Below, one piece after another: positions 1 to 11,632 of a stretch of DNA of 64,000 bases (position 1 is its first letter; each line of letters opens with the position of its first letter). A model generated the notes under the pieces. That model made no database searches. It was not told where the DNA came from and saw only the letters and a list, made by a program, of their open reading frames with translations. The position numbers and the translations under genes are program-made. This DNA is from Pseudeuparius sepicola. Taxonomy: Eukaryota; Arthropoda; Insecta; Coleoptera; Anthribidae. The stretch is from NCBI GenBank assembly GCA_963920635.1, contig OY987306.1:11550001-11614000 (forward strand), given 5' to 3'.

Positions 1-272
1 CAATAACAATTCTACTGTCATTTTTGCCACGAGAAGACTGTACTTTTCTGGTAACCAAAAATATTGTTTCCTCCACAGACGAAACAGAGTTGGCGTATCG
101 GGATATAAACACGGTAACCAGCGTGCCAAAAATCAGAAAAGGAGACGTGTGTGCCGTAAAAGGGCGTGGTCTATTTACCAGATCCGCATTGTTTGACTTC
201 TTTAGTATCAGTTGTGGTGGTAGTGGTAGAGCCGAGGGTAGAGCTTATTTATTATACTTACAAGATAATTGA
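1..272 (+). CDS. Unidentified open reading frame, open at the left window edge
   Basis: A frame runs from the window edge to a stop at about 270 without interruption. Nothing marks a start: there is no in-frame ATG near the beginning, and the codon at 24 is TTG, so any coding sequence would begin outside the window. The C-terminal part is rich in Gly, Ser and Arg, and the DNA is less AT-rich than the flank to its right. I do not recognise a family. It could be a 3' terminal exon of a host gene, a transposon fragment or chance. After the stop the sequence drops at once into AT-rich DNA with no second ORF. Confidence 0.25.
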   Translation, partial: ITILLSFLPREDCTFLVTKNIVSSTDETELAYRDINTVTSVPKIRKGDVCAVKGRGLFTRSALFDFFSISCGGSGRAEGRAYLLYLQDN

Positions 273-1080
273 AAAATGCATTTTAATTAGTAGTAATTAC
301 TTACTAATACCAATTTATTGAAAACTTGCCTTTTTTGTAGTATTCAAATTATGAACATTCTGGTGAATTTATTTGTGGGGACTTGTCAGTTTTAAAATAG
401 GTACCTTATCTGATCTTTCACAAATATCAATTCGTGGATTTTTTTTCATTGAAAATAAGTTGTTTATAACAAAATCACTGTACTACAATATATTCGTTGT
501 ATTCTGATAACTCCAATGAAAAATTGAAATTATATTCAGAGTCAAGCATCTTATTTTCTGAAATGTTTTTAAATTAATTGTTTCTATCATAGAAGTGCAA
601 TTAAAAACAGAAAAGTTTTTCAAAGGAATACAGTTGCCAGCTCAGTCAGAAAGTTTTTTAATTTTTATGTGGACTAACATTTTTTATATACATATTTAAA
701 TTGGCTTATTATTAAAACCTCTATGATGATTATAAAAAAATTACTCTACATGGTTTTAGATTCCACAATGCTGTTGAAAAGCATTTCTAAACTTTTTCTG
801 CATGCACAAGAAAATAATTAGTTGCCTGGGTTCAAGTGATACACACTGTAGATAGTTGTTATTAGTCTTTATTTAAAATGTTATGCAAAATATTCGGTGT
901 GCCCCCCGAAAATGTCAACAATGGTTCTGACAGTTTCTGTGTGTATGTAGCTTTGTACATGCTTATGGTAATTGCATCGCAAACAATCAACACAGTTCAA
1001 TACAGTTGTGCTCGGCTTACCTATAATAGCCGTCGCAAAAAAAATTAAAACAGGAAGATTTTTTCAAGGTTGCTTGGGGA
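273..1080. other. AT-rich intergenic DNA, nothing recognised
   Basis: AT-rich sequence with homopolymer runs and no ORF, inverted repeat or RNA gene that I could support. Confidence 0.5.
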
Positions 1081-1139
1081 CTGTCTCCTGAGTGTCCAAT
1101 AAAAAGATCACACTCGAACTCCTGGTACGAATTGCGGTA

Positions 1140-1420
1140 TAGGGTGGTTTCCTGAACATTTTTTAGAGCAAAATGAACCTAATAAAGGTTGTAGGTGATC
1201 AAGGTATGAACAACCTTTCCTCATAAAATTTGTTTGTATCTCTAATACGTAACTAGTTACAGCGCATTACTTATATGGCAAAAATTCCGCATGCTGCAGG
1301 GGTGGTCTTCTAATATTTTTTTTACAAAAAATGACCTTAATAAAAGTTTTAGAGGATAAACTTCTGGTCAACTTTTTCTAATAATTTTTTTTGTCTCTAA
1401 TACGTAATGATTTACCACGT
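1140..1420. repeat. Diverged tandem duplication, period about 150 bp
   Basis: Two diverged copies of one unit follow each other, roughly 1144-1260 and 1300-1415. Each starts with a GTGGT tract, runs through an aatgaacct/aatgacctt segment and ends in TCTCTAATACGTAA (near 1238 and 1388). Copies differ by many substitutions and small indels, so the duplication is old. From here to about 2760 only AT-rich DNA is seen. Confidence 0.55.
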
Positions 1421-2778
1421 AATTTACCTACAGGGTATTATAGATATGCTCATGTCTTGACAGAAAATAATGCGAAATATCACAAAGTATGCCGAATAAC
1501 ACGGAATAACCTTTTCTGAGGGTACTTTCCACTATTTTCGGAAAGACCTTTACCTTCAGAACAAAACAAAAATAATGGAGAACATGCGGGAACAACATTT
1601 TGGGTCGCCCTCTATTTTTATTTATGAATTATGTAATTATACCTACCTAGTTACAGAACGGCAAAAATGATGCTTGGGTAAATTTTAAATTTGATTCCAG
1701 TGCATACTTATACTTATTCTAGTGTGACGGAAATTTTGAAATTTGTCGAAATTTAAAAAGTGAGACACTCTCTACGTTAACTAAATTTGTATAGAATTTG
1801 CATCAACACACATTATTGTTAGTTATATCAACAAGTTCAATCTAAGATTTGAACGATTAATCCAATAATACATTTTTTACATTTGTTAATTCCATTCAAC
1901 ATATTTCACATTGTGATTTATATCTCGCTTAAACTAAGTATCTGATTCAATATCGAAAATGTGATAGTATTTATATTCTTTAATCATGTCGATATGCAAA
2001 AAATCAAGAAAAATTTATAGCTCGGCAGCTCAGAAACAAATACCTTAAGCAAGATTCAATCAAATAATTGGTAAGTTGTTTTTATGACAGAAGGAACTAA
2101 AACGAAAGATTAAGTCACCCCGAACTTCGTTTAGATCTTAATTATGTCCTCTTTAGAAAAAAGTGTATTCTCATATATAAACGTCATGGCGGTCCATCTT
2201 TTGAGTTACCTACTCATTTTATAGGTAGGTATTACCTACTTGATTTGGGCCTAAACCAACTTTATATGAAAGATCGGGAGGACCTCATATTTTCATTATT
2301 CAGGATGCTCAGATTTCATCCAGAATGTGTATAATTTTCATCTAGAGGGTGATTCGGTTGCATTACGGGACACCTTAACAGGTGATAGAAAACCTTAAAG
2401 ATACATTAGTACTTTCACGGCCGACTTGTTTTCAAGATACTTGGCGTTTAAATTCTCAAAAAATTTTACGTTTTATTTTTTATTTTTCCAACCGCTAAAA
2501 ATATTCAAACGAAATTTAATAAATTTGGTCAAATAGCTAGTGGCTGAGATACGGTGTAGATTTTTTGTTTTTGGCTCAGAAATATAAAATTTGCAAATGG
2601 AGTAGGTACCTATTTCAAATTTTGAGGACGAGCAAATTTCAAAAAATGCAAAAAATACCTAAATAGATTGTTCCGAGGGTTGTTTCATTATTAGGTAAGT
2701 TTGGTTTGTCTCGGTTTTGTGTAACGCCCTGTTTACAATTCGGTATCACAGTAAAAATATAGGTGCAATTCGATATAC

Positions 2779-3400
2779 AGGGTGAGTTCGGTAGGCCACG
2801 TTAGTCTATATCTTCTACGTTAATGTTATAAAAAAAGGTATAGAAAAAACTTGTAGAGAAACATGAGTACTACATTCGGAAAATATTTAAGTAGTGGCGC
2901 CCCAAAGTTATATTTTTTAAATGCAATACCTCGTATTTTGTTACATTTTAACTCGCATTTTAAGAAAGCCCTTAAAGAGTATGTCCTTTTTGATATATGG
3001 TATTAAGGGTCTATCTTTAAAGGTAAGGGAGTTATTTTAATTTTAATTAAAAAAGGGGCCGCACTTTTGAAAATGTATTACTCAAAAACCAAATAAGATT
3101 TTGGGCTATAACTTGGACAGGAGATTGCCTGGTAAGCCTAGTTAACAATTTTGGACCGATATTGCGATAACGTTCTGAAGAACATACGGGGCGATTCACT
3201 TACGCAAATCCTAAGTTTATTCGCTAATTTTAAATGGAACAGCCTATATTGTTATATTACATGTTTGGAAAGCCCTTAAAGAGTAGATACTTTTTGGTAT
3301 AGGGTATTATGTGCCTAACGTTAAAGGTTAGGGAGTTATTTCCATTTTATTCTAAGAAAAGGCTCAAAAGGGCCGATTACATGATTAGGGTGTCAAAATG
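2779..3400. repeat. CAGGGTG-ended repeat with two diverged internal copies
   Basis: The block starts with TACAGGGTG, the end sequence shared by many elements in this window. Inside, a unit beginning AAGCCCTTAAAGAGTA occurs twice (near 2966 and 3280). Each copy is followed by a TTAAAGGT..AGGGAGTTATTT tract and then an AAAGGGGCC or AAAGGGCCG tract. No matching inverted end was found, so this is probably a truncated element. Confidence 0.45.
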
Positions 3401-4164
3401 TCACTTCTTAAGCTGTAAAAAATAAAAAGAGATAATATTATTGTTAATTTTTGGTGTAGTGGAAATAGTTCAGGGCTCAATGTACAGCACGTGCGTGGTG
3501 ATTCAATATTTTGACCCATAAAATGGCTTTTTTCGATCTGTAGAGAGCAATACGCATAATTTTAAACTTTTGGTCAATACAAATTTTAATCTAAGTAATT
3601 ACTCACATTTTGAGACAAAAACTATTTAAAAAGATTGATCACAATGGCCGTTATTAGCATTTGCGCAATAAGCCTAAGGGGGGGAGGTAACGCGGTGACG
3701 TCATCATAAAGTTAACACCATGGAAAACTCGAAATCAGATTTTCGTCTGGTTTTCTTCTTTGCAGATGCTTTGTAATATCGTATGAGATTAAAATCAGTA
3801 TGGATTTAAATTATATATTTTCAGATTTTGGCACTTTTCATTTTGAATATATATGAGTTTAAAACAGCTTTCCAAAAAAAATACATTTTCGCGTTTTAAG
3901 AAAATTTACTTGGAGGGGGAATATTTTCATAACCTCAAACTTAAATCTAACCACAAAACCTGACTAAACCTAAACCGCACTGGCCAAAATATAGCTATAG
4001 TTGTTATGCCTCCTGATTTATATTTATCTACAGGTAGAAAAATCAATCCTTATTTATAGTTAATATTTACCTATCTTCTTTCTCTTTTGGTGTAGGTAAC
4101 TAATCCCGTGATATTGTCAGATTATATTATAGCCATAAAGGAAATAAATCTTAAATATTTCATA
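3401..4164. other. AT-rich intergenic DNA
   Basis: No ORF or repeat boundary could be supported. A GC-richer patch near 3670-3720 contains the palindrome TGACGTCA (a CRE-type octamer), which recurs in other repeats of this window. Confidence 0.4.
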
Positions 4165-4166
4165 TA

Positions 4167-4614
4167 CAGAGAGCACGTAAAGGTTGGAATAAATTAGGTA
4201 AAATGTTGTACTGTACGATTAAAAAAAACGCTTCGACACGTCCAACATAATTTTGAAAGGCGCATATTTTGACATATATATTTGTCGTTTTTCTGACGTC
4301 ATTACTAACCAAGCTATGACGTCATCTCAATATTTTTTAAATGGCAACCACTATTTTTGATAGCGTCATTTAAAAGACCGCACATTCCTTGTATCGGTAC
4401 GCAACTAATAATAATAATATATTACATAAAAAAATGTTTCGTAAATTTTAAATAACATAAATTATTAAGTTTTTAGACATTTCTTTATAAGACGACTGCT
4501 GTACCTACATTGTAGTGGTTATTTTTTGCTCAGTTCCATTTTTAAGCAGGCTTAATTTTTAATCGAACAGTACAACATTTTACCGAATTTATTCCAACCT
4601 TTACGTGGTCTCTG
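4167..4614. mobile_element. TA-flanked MITE with about 58 bp terminal inverted repeats
   Basis: The left end starts CAGAGAGCACGTAAAGG and the right end is its near-perfect complement, ending CCTTTACGTGGTCTCTG. Complementarity continues for about 58 bp on each side. The element is flanked by TA on both sides (4165-4166 and 4615-4616), as expected for Tc1/mariner-IS630 insertion. The 448 bp interior has no ORF and contains two TGACGTCA-like sites. It is a non-autonomous element; no transposase source is visible. Confidence 0.8.
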
Positions 4615-4616
4615 TA

Positions 4617-5004
4617 GAATACCTATGTAGTAAATAGTAGAGTATAGGTAATGACCGAGGTAATAACAATGACAGGGTATGGCGCATGCCAGCATCTTCT
4701 GTCTGCCGCCATATGATTAAAAAAATTCTGAAATCCGTCCATTACCTAAAGTAAGTTTATAGTTATATTTTTTATTACCGGTTTAGTAGTGGTGAGCTGA
4801 TACTCTGGATTGTTTCCGCATGGTTGGTTAGGTATTTAGGTTGCAGAAGAAGGCGATGAATAATAGCAGAAGTCGATTTAAACAACTAGGTATTATTTTC
4901 TATATTGCATATTACCACTAATTATTATTAGAGATCCATAGAAAAGAGATTCCATGTTCCCGAAGTAATCCATTACTTAAGAAGAGTATCTTGACTCACC
5001 AAAG
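4617..5004. other. Intergenic DNA
   Basis: No supported gene or repeat; moderately AT-rich spacer between two TA-flanked elements. Confidence 0.4.
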
Positions 5005-5787
5005 TACAGGGTTATTCATATAAAATTGTACCCCCTTACAATTTTTGATTTTAATTTTGGAAAAAAATGCAAATATGAAAATTCTATAAAATTTTCTTAC
5101 GATTTCAGTTGCGTATTCAGAAAAACAAATGAATGTCGCGTTTCGGAGACCCTCGTATAAATCAAACTTATATTTTTTACATGGAACACCTGGTATATTT
5201 ATCGATTTTCGAAATATAGGTACGCATTTTTCTAGTTTCAACGATAGATAGGTAGGTATATGTTATATTTTGCTCTAATAGTTTGCACAAAATCGCCCTT
5301 TGAATTATTAAATCTCGGACGAAATCAAAATTGCCATGGAAAATCCAAAACAACTAGTATACGAGATCAGAGCTTGACTTTGACAGTTTAAATCAGATGT
5401 TAATTGTTGTGTTACCACATCGTGCTGTGAAAATGGTTATTATTGTTATAATATGAGTAAAAAAATGACATTGTTGAATGTTATGTTTGCGAAAAGGATG
5501 CGAATCGTGCAAGGTGCAAAGCGTGAATACGCACGAATATACCTACCTCATCACACGTATTTAATAGTTATTACCATTTATGGAAAATTCAAAACAGTTA
5601 TTACGAGATTATTATAAACGGAGATTTGACACTTTACATTAAAATTGTTGTATTGATGTATGAAAATTCAACAAATCCAATACTGCTGTGGAAATTTTCC
5701 ATAAGTTAGGTATATTTTAGTTTTCTGTCATTTTAGTCTTAATAATAGGCATATTTATATGGATGGTACGTCATACTTCATCATGAA

Positions 5788-6917
5788 TTAAATTATAAAA
5801 AATATTGTATAATGCATCCATTTTGTGCAACACAGAGATCTTAGGTACCTTCTTAATAAACTTCTCTTGCAGTTAGCCACGATACATGCCTCGTTAATAT
5901 CTCCGAGAATATCTCTGATCTCCTGAGATATTTTTTCTTTAACTTGGTCGATATTATTTGGCCTCTCCGCGTACACTCGGTCCTTCGAAGTGCCCCACGG
6001 AAAGAAATCGAGTGGTGTAAAGTCTGGGCTTCTGGCAGGCCATAAAATAGTTCCATTTGAACCAATCCACTCTACAAAAGTGTCATCTAAATGCCTCATG
6101 ACAGCATTTGATTTATATACTGGAGCGCCGCCTTGTTGCCAAAATATTCGGCTCATTAACTTGATTCAATAGATCAGAAGTTTCTCCTATTAACAGCTGT
6201 AAATATTTTCGTTCAGGTAAACCACCTTCAAAATCACAATTATGTGATTCTGAAAAATACCACACCAAACATTTATCGAAGTTCGACCTCGTGTATTTTC
6301 TGATGACCAATAGCAGTGACTATAGATATAGTCACTGCCAATAGTGAGTGTTTTTTCTATCATTGAAAACGCCACATGTTGTAAAAGTGGCTTCATCAGT
6401 CCACAAGACAGGATCTGTAATAGTAATAACCGTAGGAGTAGTAATAGAATAGTAATGAATAGGAGTAGTTAGTTAATAGTGGTATAGTGAAATCTTTATA
6501 GTGATAATTGATAATTTACAAGCGATAAAAATACGCACTTATATACTAATCATTTCCCGCTTGCCTCTGCAACACTAAACGGCGATATAATTATCATTTT
6601 CATACATTTTTGAACTGGACGATAACAATATTATGGTCTAAACTCGGGTCTAAACTTATGCATTTTCAACACTCTCTGGACCGAGCTCCATGGCATTTGC
6701 AAATATCTCAATGCATCTTTAAAGAATGTCTCGGATTTTCCACGAAGTACAATAAGACTGCTTCCTGCATATTCTCAGTTAAAACAGGTCGTGGTTTATT
6801 TCTCTTTTCTTTATTTTTTAAACTTCCAGTAATTATCAATTTGTTATAAATATATTTTTCTTGAAATCGGCAGTAAAGTGTCCCAAAATCGCCATTAAAA
6901 GCACAGAAATCGTACAA
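5788..6917 (-). pseudogene. IS630/Tc1-mariner-type transposase (DUF4817-type N-terminus), broken
   Basis: Read on the minus strand, several frames together give the order of an insect IS630-like DDE transposase. The N-terminal part (about 6708-6830) has a helix-turn-helix-like ENPRHS motif, also seen in the transposase at 63597. The central part (about 6190-6396) reads NVWCGIFQNH, matching the catalytic-core stretch usually written NVWAGI. The C-terminal part (5853-6156) reads WPARSPDFTPLDFFPWG, the family block around the last catalytic Asp. The pieces are in different frames and separated by stops, so the gene is dead. It would have catalysed cut-and-paste movement of the host element. Confidence 0.85.
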
Positions 6918-7010
6918 TAATGGGCTACATTATTGTACGATTTTTTCAATAAGTAGGCCTTGGCGAGATGTAAAACATCAAACGTCAGACGCGGAGAAAT
7001 CGCCCGGCAA
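6848..7010. repeat. Dispersed repeat family with TCTTGAAATCGGCA end and palindrome
   Basis: This segment starts at a TTGAAATCGGCAGT tract and continues through CGTACAATAATGGGC to GGCCTTGGCGAGATGTAAA. Copies lie at about 53550-53670 (same order) and 22190-22320 (inverse). At 6912-6943 the sequence folds on itself: CGTACAATAATG and CATTATTGTACG are separated by 5 bases. Confidence 0.6.
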
Positions 7011-7106
7011 AATTGACCAAATATTCAAAAGCAGCAGTTTGGTTTTTCTGTACGAAGGTGCCAGGTGCCGTGTCTTATCTTACTTGACCTAGGTAGAGCC
7101 ACGATA

Positions 7107-7442
7107 GGTACACTTACCCACGGTATGTCACTAACGAATCCGAAAACAAGGCAACTCTGCGCATCTACGTCAGTTGCGAATCACGAATTCTAAATAATGC
7201 AGCGGCTGTGCAGTCAGCGTATGTTCAGTCAGCGTATCAAATTAAATGTGTTTTTTATCAACAGAATATTCATTCATTTATCTAGTAATAAATTCTACAT
7301 ATTTTTAACAACATTTATTTAAAAGAAATAAGCAAAAACCCAGAAAAAGTATCTATTGCTGTGTAAAACATATGGAGCAATTTAAATTCTGATTCGCAAC
7401 TGACGTCACAAGATGCTCAATGACATACCGTGGGTAAGTCTA
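7107..7442. mobile_element. Nested MITE with CTTACCCACGGTATGTCA ends
   Basis: Inverted ends CTTACCCACGGTATGTCA and TGACATACCGTGGGTAAG enclose about 335 bp. A second inner complementary block includes TGACGTCA near one side. No ORF is present. Target-site duplication is not clear. Confidence 0.6.
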
Positions 7443-7559
7443 TCGTGGGAAGAGCGATCGTCAAAGTCAAGCAACGCCGCGCGTAGTCGGTTCATGGACG
7501 GGTGATCCCTTATTATTATTTTCTTGCCTAATAAAACATTTTTTTCCGATTTCAAAAAA

Positions 7560-7690
7560 TATATAATATGTACCTCGGCACTGAAGTTATTTTTATGACT
7601 CATGTGGTTTATTTGCCTCGGCCAGAGGCCTCTGCAACTAAATTCCACATGAATCATAAAAAGTTGAACTTCAGTGCCTTTGGTACATAA
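7560..7690. repeat. CTCGGCACTGAAG-family repeat
   Basis: The tract from CCTCGGCACTGAAG through GACTCATGTGG and GTTGAACTTCAGTGCC to GGTACATAAATAA recurs at 21190-21270 and in the palindrome at 54296-54404, with a few substitutions. It looks like terminal sequence of a dispersed transposon family. Confidence 0.55.
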
Positions 7691-8044
7691 ATAACTATTA
7701 AATACGTGTGATGAGGTAGGTATATTCGTGCGTATTCACGCTTTGCACATTCAACAATGTCATTTTTTACTCATATTATAACAATAATAACCATTTTCAC
7801 AGCACGATGTGGTAACACAACAATTAACATCTGATTTAAACTGTCAAAGTCAAGCTCTGATCTCGTATACTAGTTGTTTTGGATTTTCCATGGCAATTTT
7901 GATTTTGTCCGACATTCAATAATTCAAAAGCCGATGATTTTGTATAAACTACTAGAGCAAACATATATAACATGTATAATCGTTGAAACTAGAAAAATGC
8001 GTAGATTTCGAAAATCGAGGAATATACACGGTGGTGACAATTTC

Positions 8045-8330
8045 GATGCCCACCATTGGTATCTCGGCTGTGGTTGCTCGAAATTTAGGGGGCCTAGAAA
8101 ATTTCTGAAACCGGCATCGAGTTGGCCATGACCAAGAACCTAAAACTACAAATTTTCGTTAAATTCGGGTAACCGATGTAGAAGATATAAAAATTAAAAA
8201 ATCTAATTTTGCCGTTTTGTGCGAGTATAACTATCAGAATATTGTAGAGGGTCTGATACCGCAACTTTTGTCTAATTTGACCGACGTTGTATTTTTCATA
8301 GTTTCCGAGATACCAATGGTTGGGCATCTA
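8045..8330. mobile_element. Nested foldback fragment related to the 25.8 kb element
   Basis: Left CGATGCCCACCATTGGTATC and right GATACCAATGGTTGGGCATC are inverted. The same end logic (CGATACCCACTATGGGGATC) is seen at 25805. This block interrupts the right arm of the 5007-8498 element relative to its left arm. Confidence 0.5.
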
Positions 8331-8500
8331 AAAAGCCTAAGTTTGGTCTATATCTCCGAAATGCGGCATTTATTTGTTTTTCTGAATACAAAACTGAAAT
8401 CTTAAGAAAATTTTATACAATTTTCATATTTACATTTTTTTTTTCAAAATTAAAAACAAAAAAGCTAAGGGAGCTAGAATGTTATATGAATAACCCTGTA

Positions 8501-9905
8501 GCCTGTAGGTACATCAAAACTTTCTAAAAGAATGGCGCAGGTATAATACGACACCTTGTTACAAAAGTTAAACTGGTAGATACCATCTTTACTCAAAATT
8601 ATGTTGGTACAATAAATTCTCTATAAAAATCCCCGAGTTGGAAGTTGATTTAGTAGAATAGTATGAACATTATTAAGAGTATTTAGAAGGGGTATTACCA
8701 AATAAATAATAAAATAAATGTTGGTTGTTAAAGGACTTGAACACACAAGTGGAGACAAGAAAGCAGAGTTCATTTTTCTGTTTAGTTCCTTTGACCTTTG
8801 TGAGTTTTCCTTGACAAAAACGCTTATTTTTCTGTTGTGTTATATGGCTTCAAAAAGCTTTTTGAAATGATAAAATCGAAAAAAATAATTACCAAAAAAT
8901 ATCTGAGTCCAGTTAAGATACAGACATGTTAATGATAATAGAAGGTACCTATTTCCCTCGGTATTTCCTAAATCTCCACTTTCGTGGAGATGAATTTTTT
9001 ATTAGTCCTATCATCTTATTTATTTTATAACAAATCTAAATTTCGATAAAAGAGTTTTAGAAAAGTGTGTTTAGGTAGGTGACAATTTAAAAGCAAGGGG
9101 GTCATAAATTCCGATATTTTAAATGATAGCATTAAATACTCAGGTCTTTAATAGGATTTCTCTATATATTATGCTTGAAAATAGGTATACGTAGATTCTT
9201 TGGATTGTAGATTAAATGCATTGAAAACCATTTGTTAATACAAGCTTTAATTTTTTGATACTTAGGTACGTCAAAAACATTTTTACTATCTAACAGAAAG
9301 AATTCCCAGAATGCCAAATTCCAAATGATTTTTTTGTTCTTTAGAGATCACCTTCCCAGTATGAAAAATATAACACTGTATTTTCGAAAATATAAGTACA
9401 TAAAGTTGCCAATAAGGATATCCAACTATCTATCCATCGAAAAATCTATCAACAAGCTTTTAAGATACCCTGTATGTCAAGAAATTAGAGAATGGTGCTG
9501 AACCGTACCGGATTGGCCGGGACAGGTTCCCGTTTTTGGAATGCCTTCCCGAAAAATAAATACGTCCCGGATTGTACCGGATTCTCAATCCAATCCCGTT
9601 TTGTCCCGGAATTAGAAATTTGCTGTTAAAAATTAGTTACAAAGTAATTTTGATTGTTAAATGCCAGAAATGGATAATTATTTATCCATCATTCAAAAAC
9701 AAATCATGCATTATCCAAATAATTGGATTTTGTAAAAATACTTTACAAAATAATGCATCGTGTCAAACGGCTATGCTATAAGAACAGGTAATATTCTTTC
9801 AATTTTTCATCTGTTGCAAAGGTTTTTTTTTCTCTTCAAGCAAAATAATATTATGTTAATGTTAATAATTTACTTATTTTATTAGCATAGGTAGAAAGTT
9901 ACCTA
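8501..9905. other. AT-rich intergenic DNA with a CCGG-rich patch
   Basis: No gene recognised. At 9486-9608 the motifs ACCGGATT and GTCCCGG recur several times in otherwise AT-rich DNA. A short related patch (GTCCCGGTTTTTG) occurs at about 10867. Confidence 0.4.
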
Positions 9906-10652
9906 CAGGGTGTCCCAGGATAAGTGAGCCAATAGGTGTGAAAGCAAAACAATTTCGAGTTCAAATCTGTTCGTTTGAGGTTCTGACCTGCTTGACTGTT
10001 GCTGACTGGCATATTTTAGTTTTTGAAAAAGCAAGATGGCGTCGACAGCGACCATTTATTTATTTTCATTGTATGTGAAGTGTCTTTTCCTTTAAAGATA
10101 GCGAAAAATTTCAGTAGGAAAAGTTGTTCCCAATTAAAAGTTACCACCTGGTACCAAATTTTGGAAAGACCGGCCTACTTTGTTTTTCCCACTCTTTTCT
10201 TTTTCTAACGCGCTTAAGTGGCTTCTAAATACAAGGTATTGAAAAATTTTATGAGAAAAAGTTGTTTAGAATTAAAAGTTATCGCCGTGTACAAAATTTT
10301 GGGACAATCTGCCTACTTATTTTTTTCATTTTTTCTTTAGCGCTATGGAAAAAATAAAAAAGTGGGGAAAACAAACTAGGCCGATCTTTTCAAAATTTTG
10401 TACCCTGGGGTAATTTTAATTGGGAACAACTTTTCTTAATGAAATTTTTTGTTGTCTTTAAAGGAAAAGGCACTTCACCTACAATGAAAATAAACATATG
10501 GTCGCTGTCGACGCCATCTTGATTTTTCAAAAACGAAAATATGCAAAAAATTAGTTTCCAGTCAAGCAAATCAGAACCGCAAACAATCAAGTTTGAACGC
10601 GAATTTTTTTTGTCTTTTACACCTATTGGCTCACTTATCCTGGGATACCCTG
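9906..10652. mobile_element. TA-flanked foldback element, CAGGGTGTCCCAGGATAAG ends
   Basis: The left end CAGGGTGTCCCAGGATAAG pairs with the right end CTTATCCTGGGATACCCTG. TA flanks both sides (9904-9905, 10653-10654). Complementarity runs about 300 bp inward on each side, so most of the 747 bp folds into one hairpin. The arms contain AAGATGGCG near 10032. No transposase is encoded. Confidence 0.8.
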
Positions 10653-11002
10653 TATATTGCAAACAGCCAGTATTTGTTTTTTAATTTATGTACTTGTGGC
10701 TTTGTGTAAATTTTATTTTTGTTATATTACTTGATCACAAATTCTTTTTTGTTTCCCTTGGGTGGTATTTATTGGTTAAAATCATGAACCAGATCAATTC
10801 TAATAAAAATTGATTAAACTACAAAACTTATATATATATTATAGCTAGATAGGTACTTAACTACTGTCCCGGTTTTTGTAATAAGTCATTCCTGCAAATT
10901 TGCGGGAGATAAAAAATACATACATATAAATAAATATGACCCGGAACTTTCTTGAAACAGCAATCCCAGTAAAATTTCTCGGTGCAATTCAAAAATTCCT
11001 AC

Positions 11003-11285
11003 CTTTGTCACAACAGATTATAATCCAATAACAATGTCCACTTCTCACAGAGAGATCATCCACTAAGACAAACACTAATCACGCGATGTCACCGACTTAA
11101 ACCATGCTCAAGTCAGTCCACGCTGCGCGCCGTCCGTCAACATGAAAGCGAGACTCCGGCACCACAAGCCAAACTAAAAACCAGCGTCGGTCTCGGACGG
11201 TACCGCTTGGCGGTACTGCTCTCAGACAAGGTACTGCTGCTTCGCAGGGAGTGGAGTGTTGCCAAGTCTACGGACGATTTAAGAA
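11003..11285 (-). promoter_or_regulatory. GC-rich block, possible promoter and untranslated first exon
   Basis: This is one of the few GC-rich stretches in the window, with CG dinucleotides and no repeat copy elsewhere in it. Read on the minus strand it ends at 11003 in CAAAG followed by GTAGGA, an acceptable splice donor. No long ORF exists in it. A non-coding first exon of a minus-strand gene whose body lies left of, or outside, the window is a possible reading. There is no direct evidence of transcription. Confidence 0.3.
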
Positions 11286-11632
11286 ATCTACCGATTTTCC
11301 GAAACGCACCTATTTAGAAAATCGATGTTTGTCGAATTTTATTCACGATTGTTTTGAGATAAAACCCTTTACAAATTTGTGCGCGGAGCAAGAGACAAAG
11401 GTAAGAGGCAAAACATAACATTTGATTTTTTGGTAGCATATCGACATGGACATATATTATAATAACACTTGTATTTAAAATCTGTAGCGAATTGGGACAA
11501 ATAAAATATGTTATAATATACATTAAGTCAAAGCATGACCTATTTGGGAGAAAATGCAAACAACATAACGTGAAGCCGTTGTCGAGAAAACCATGACCAT
11601 TCTGTTTAATTCTGCGCCCCTTCATAACTATA

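Larger units (their letters stand above)
5007..8498. mobile_element. Large CAGGGTT-ended transposon with long inverted arms, decayed
   Basis: The left end CAGGGTTATTCATATAA is matched in inverse at the right end, with TA on both sides (5005-5006, 8499-8500). Inverted complementarity continues inward: 5007-5575 pairs with about 7687-8498, with one extra block in the right arm. That block is itself a nested repeat (8045-8330). Between the arms lie a broken IS630-type transposase and a nested MITE (7107-7442). The size, TA flanks and transposase type agree with a Tc1/mariner-IS630 element. The arms are far longer than usual for that family, as in foldback-type derivatives. Confidence 0.75.
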
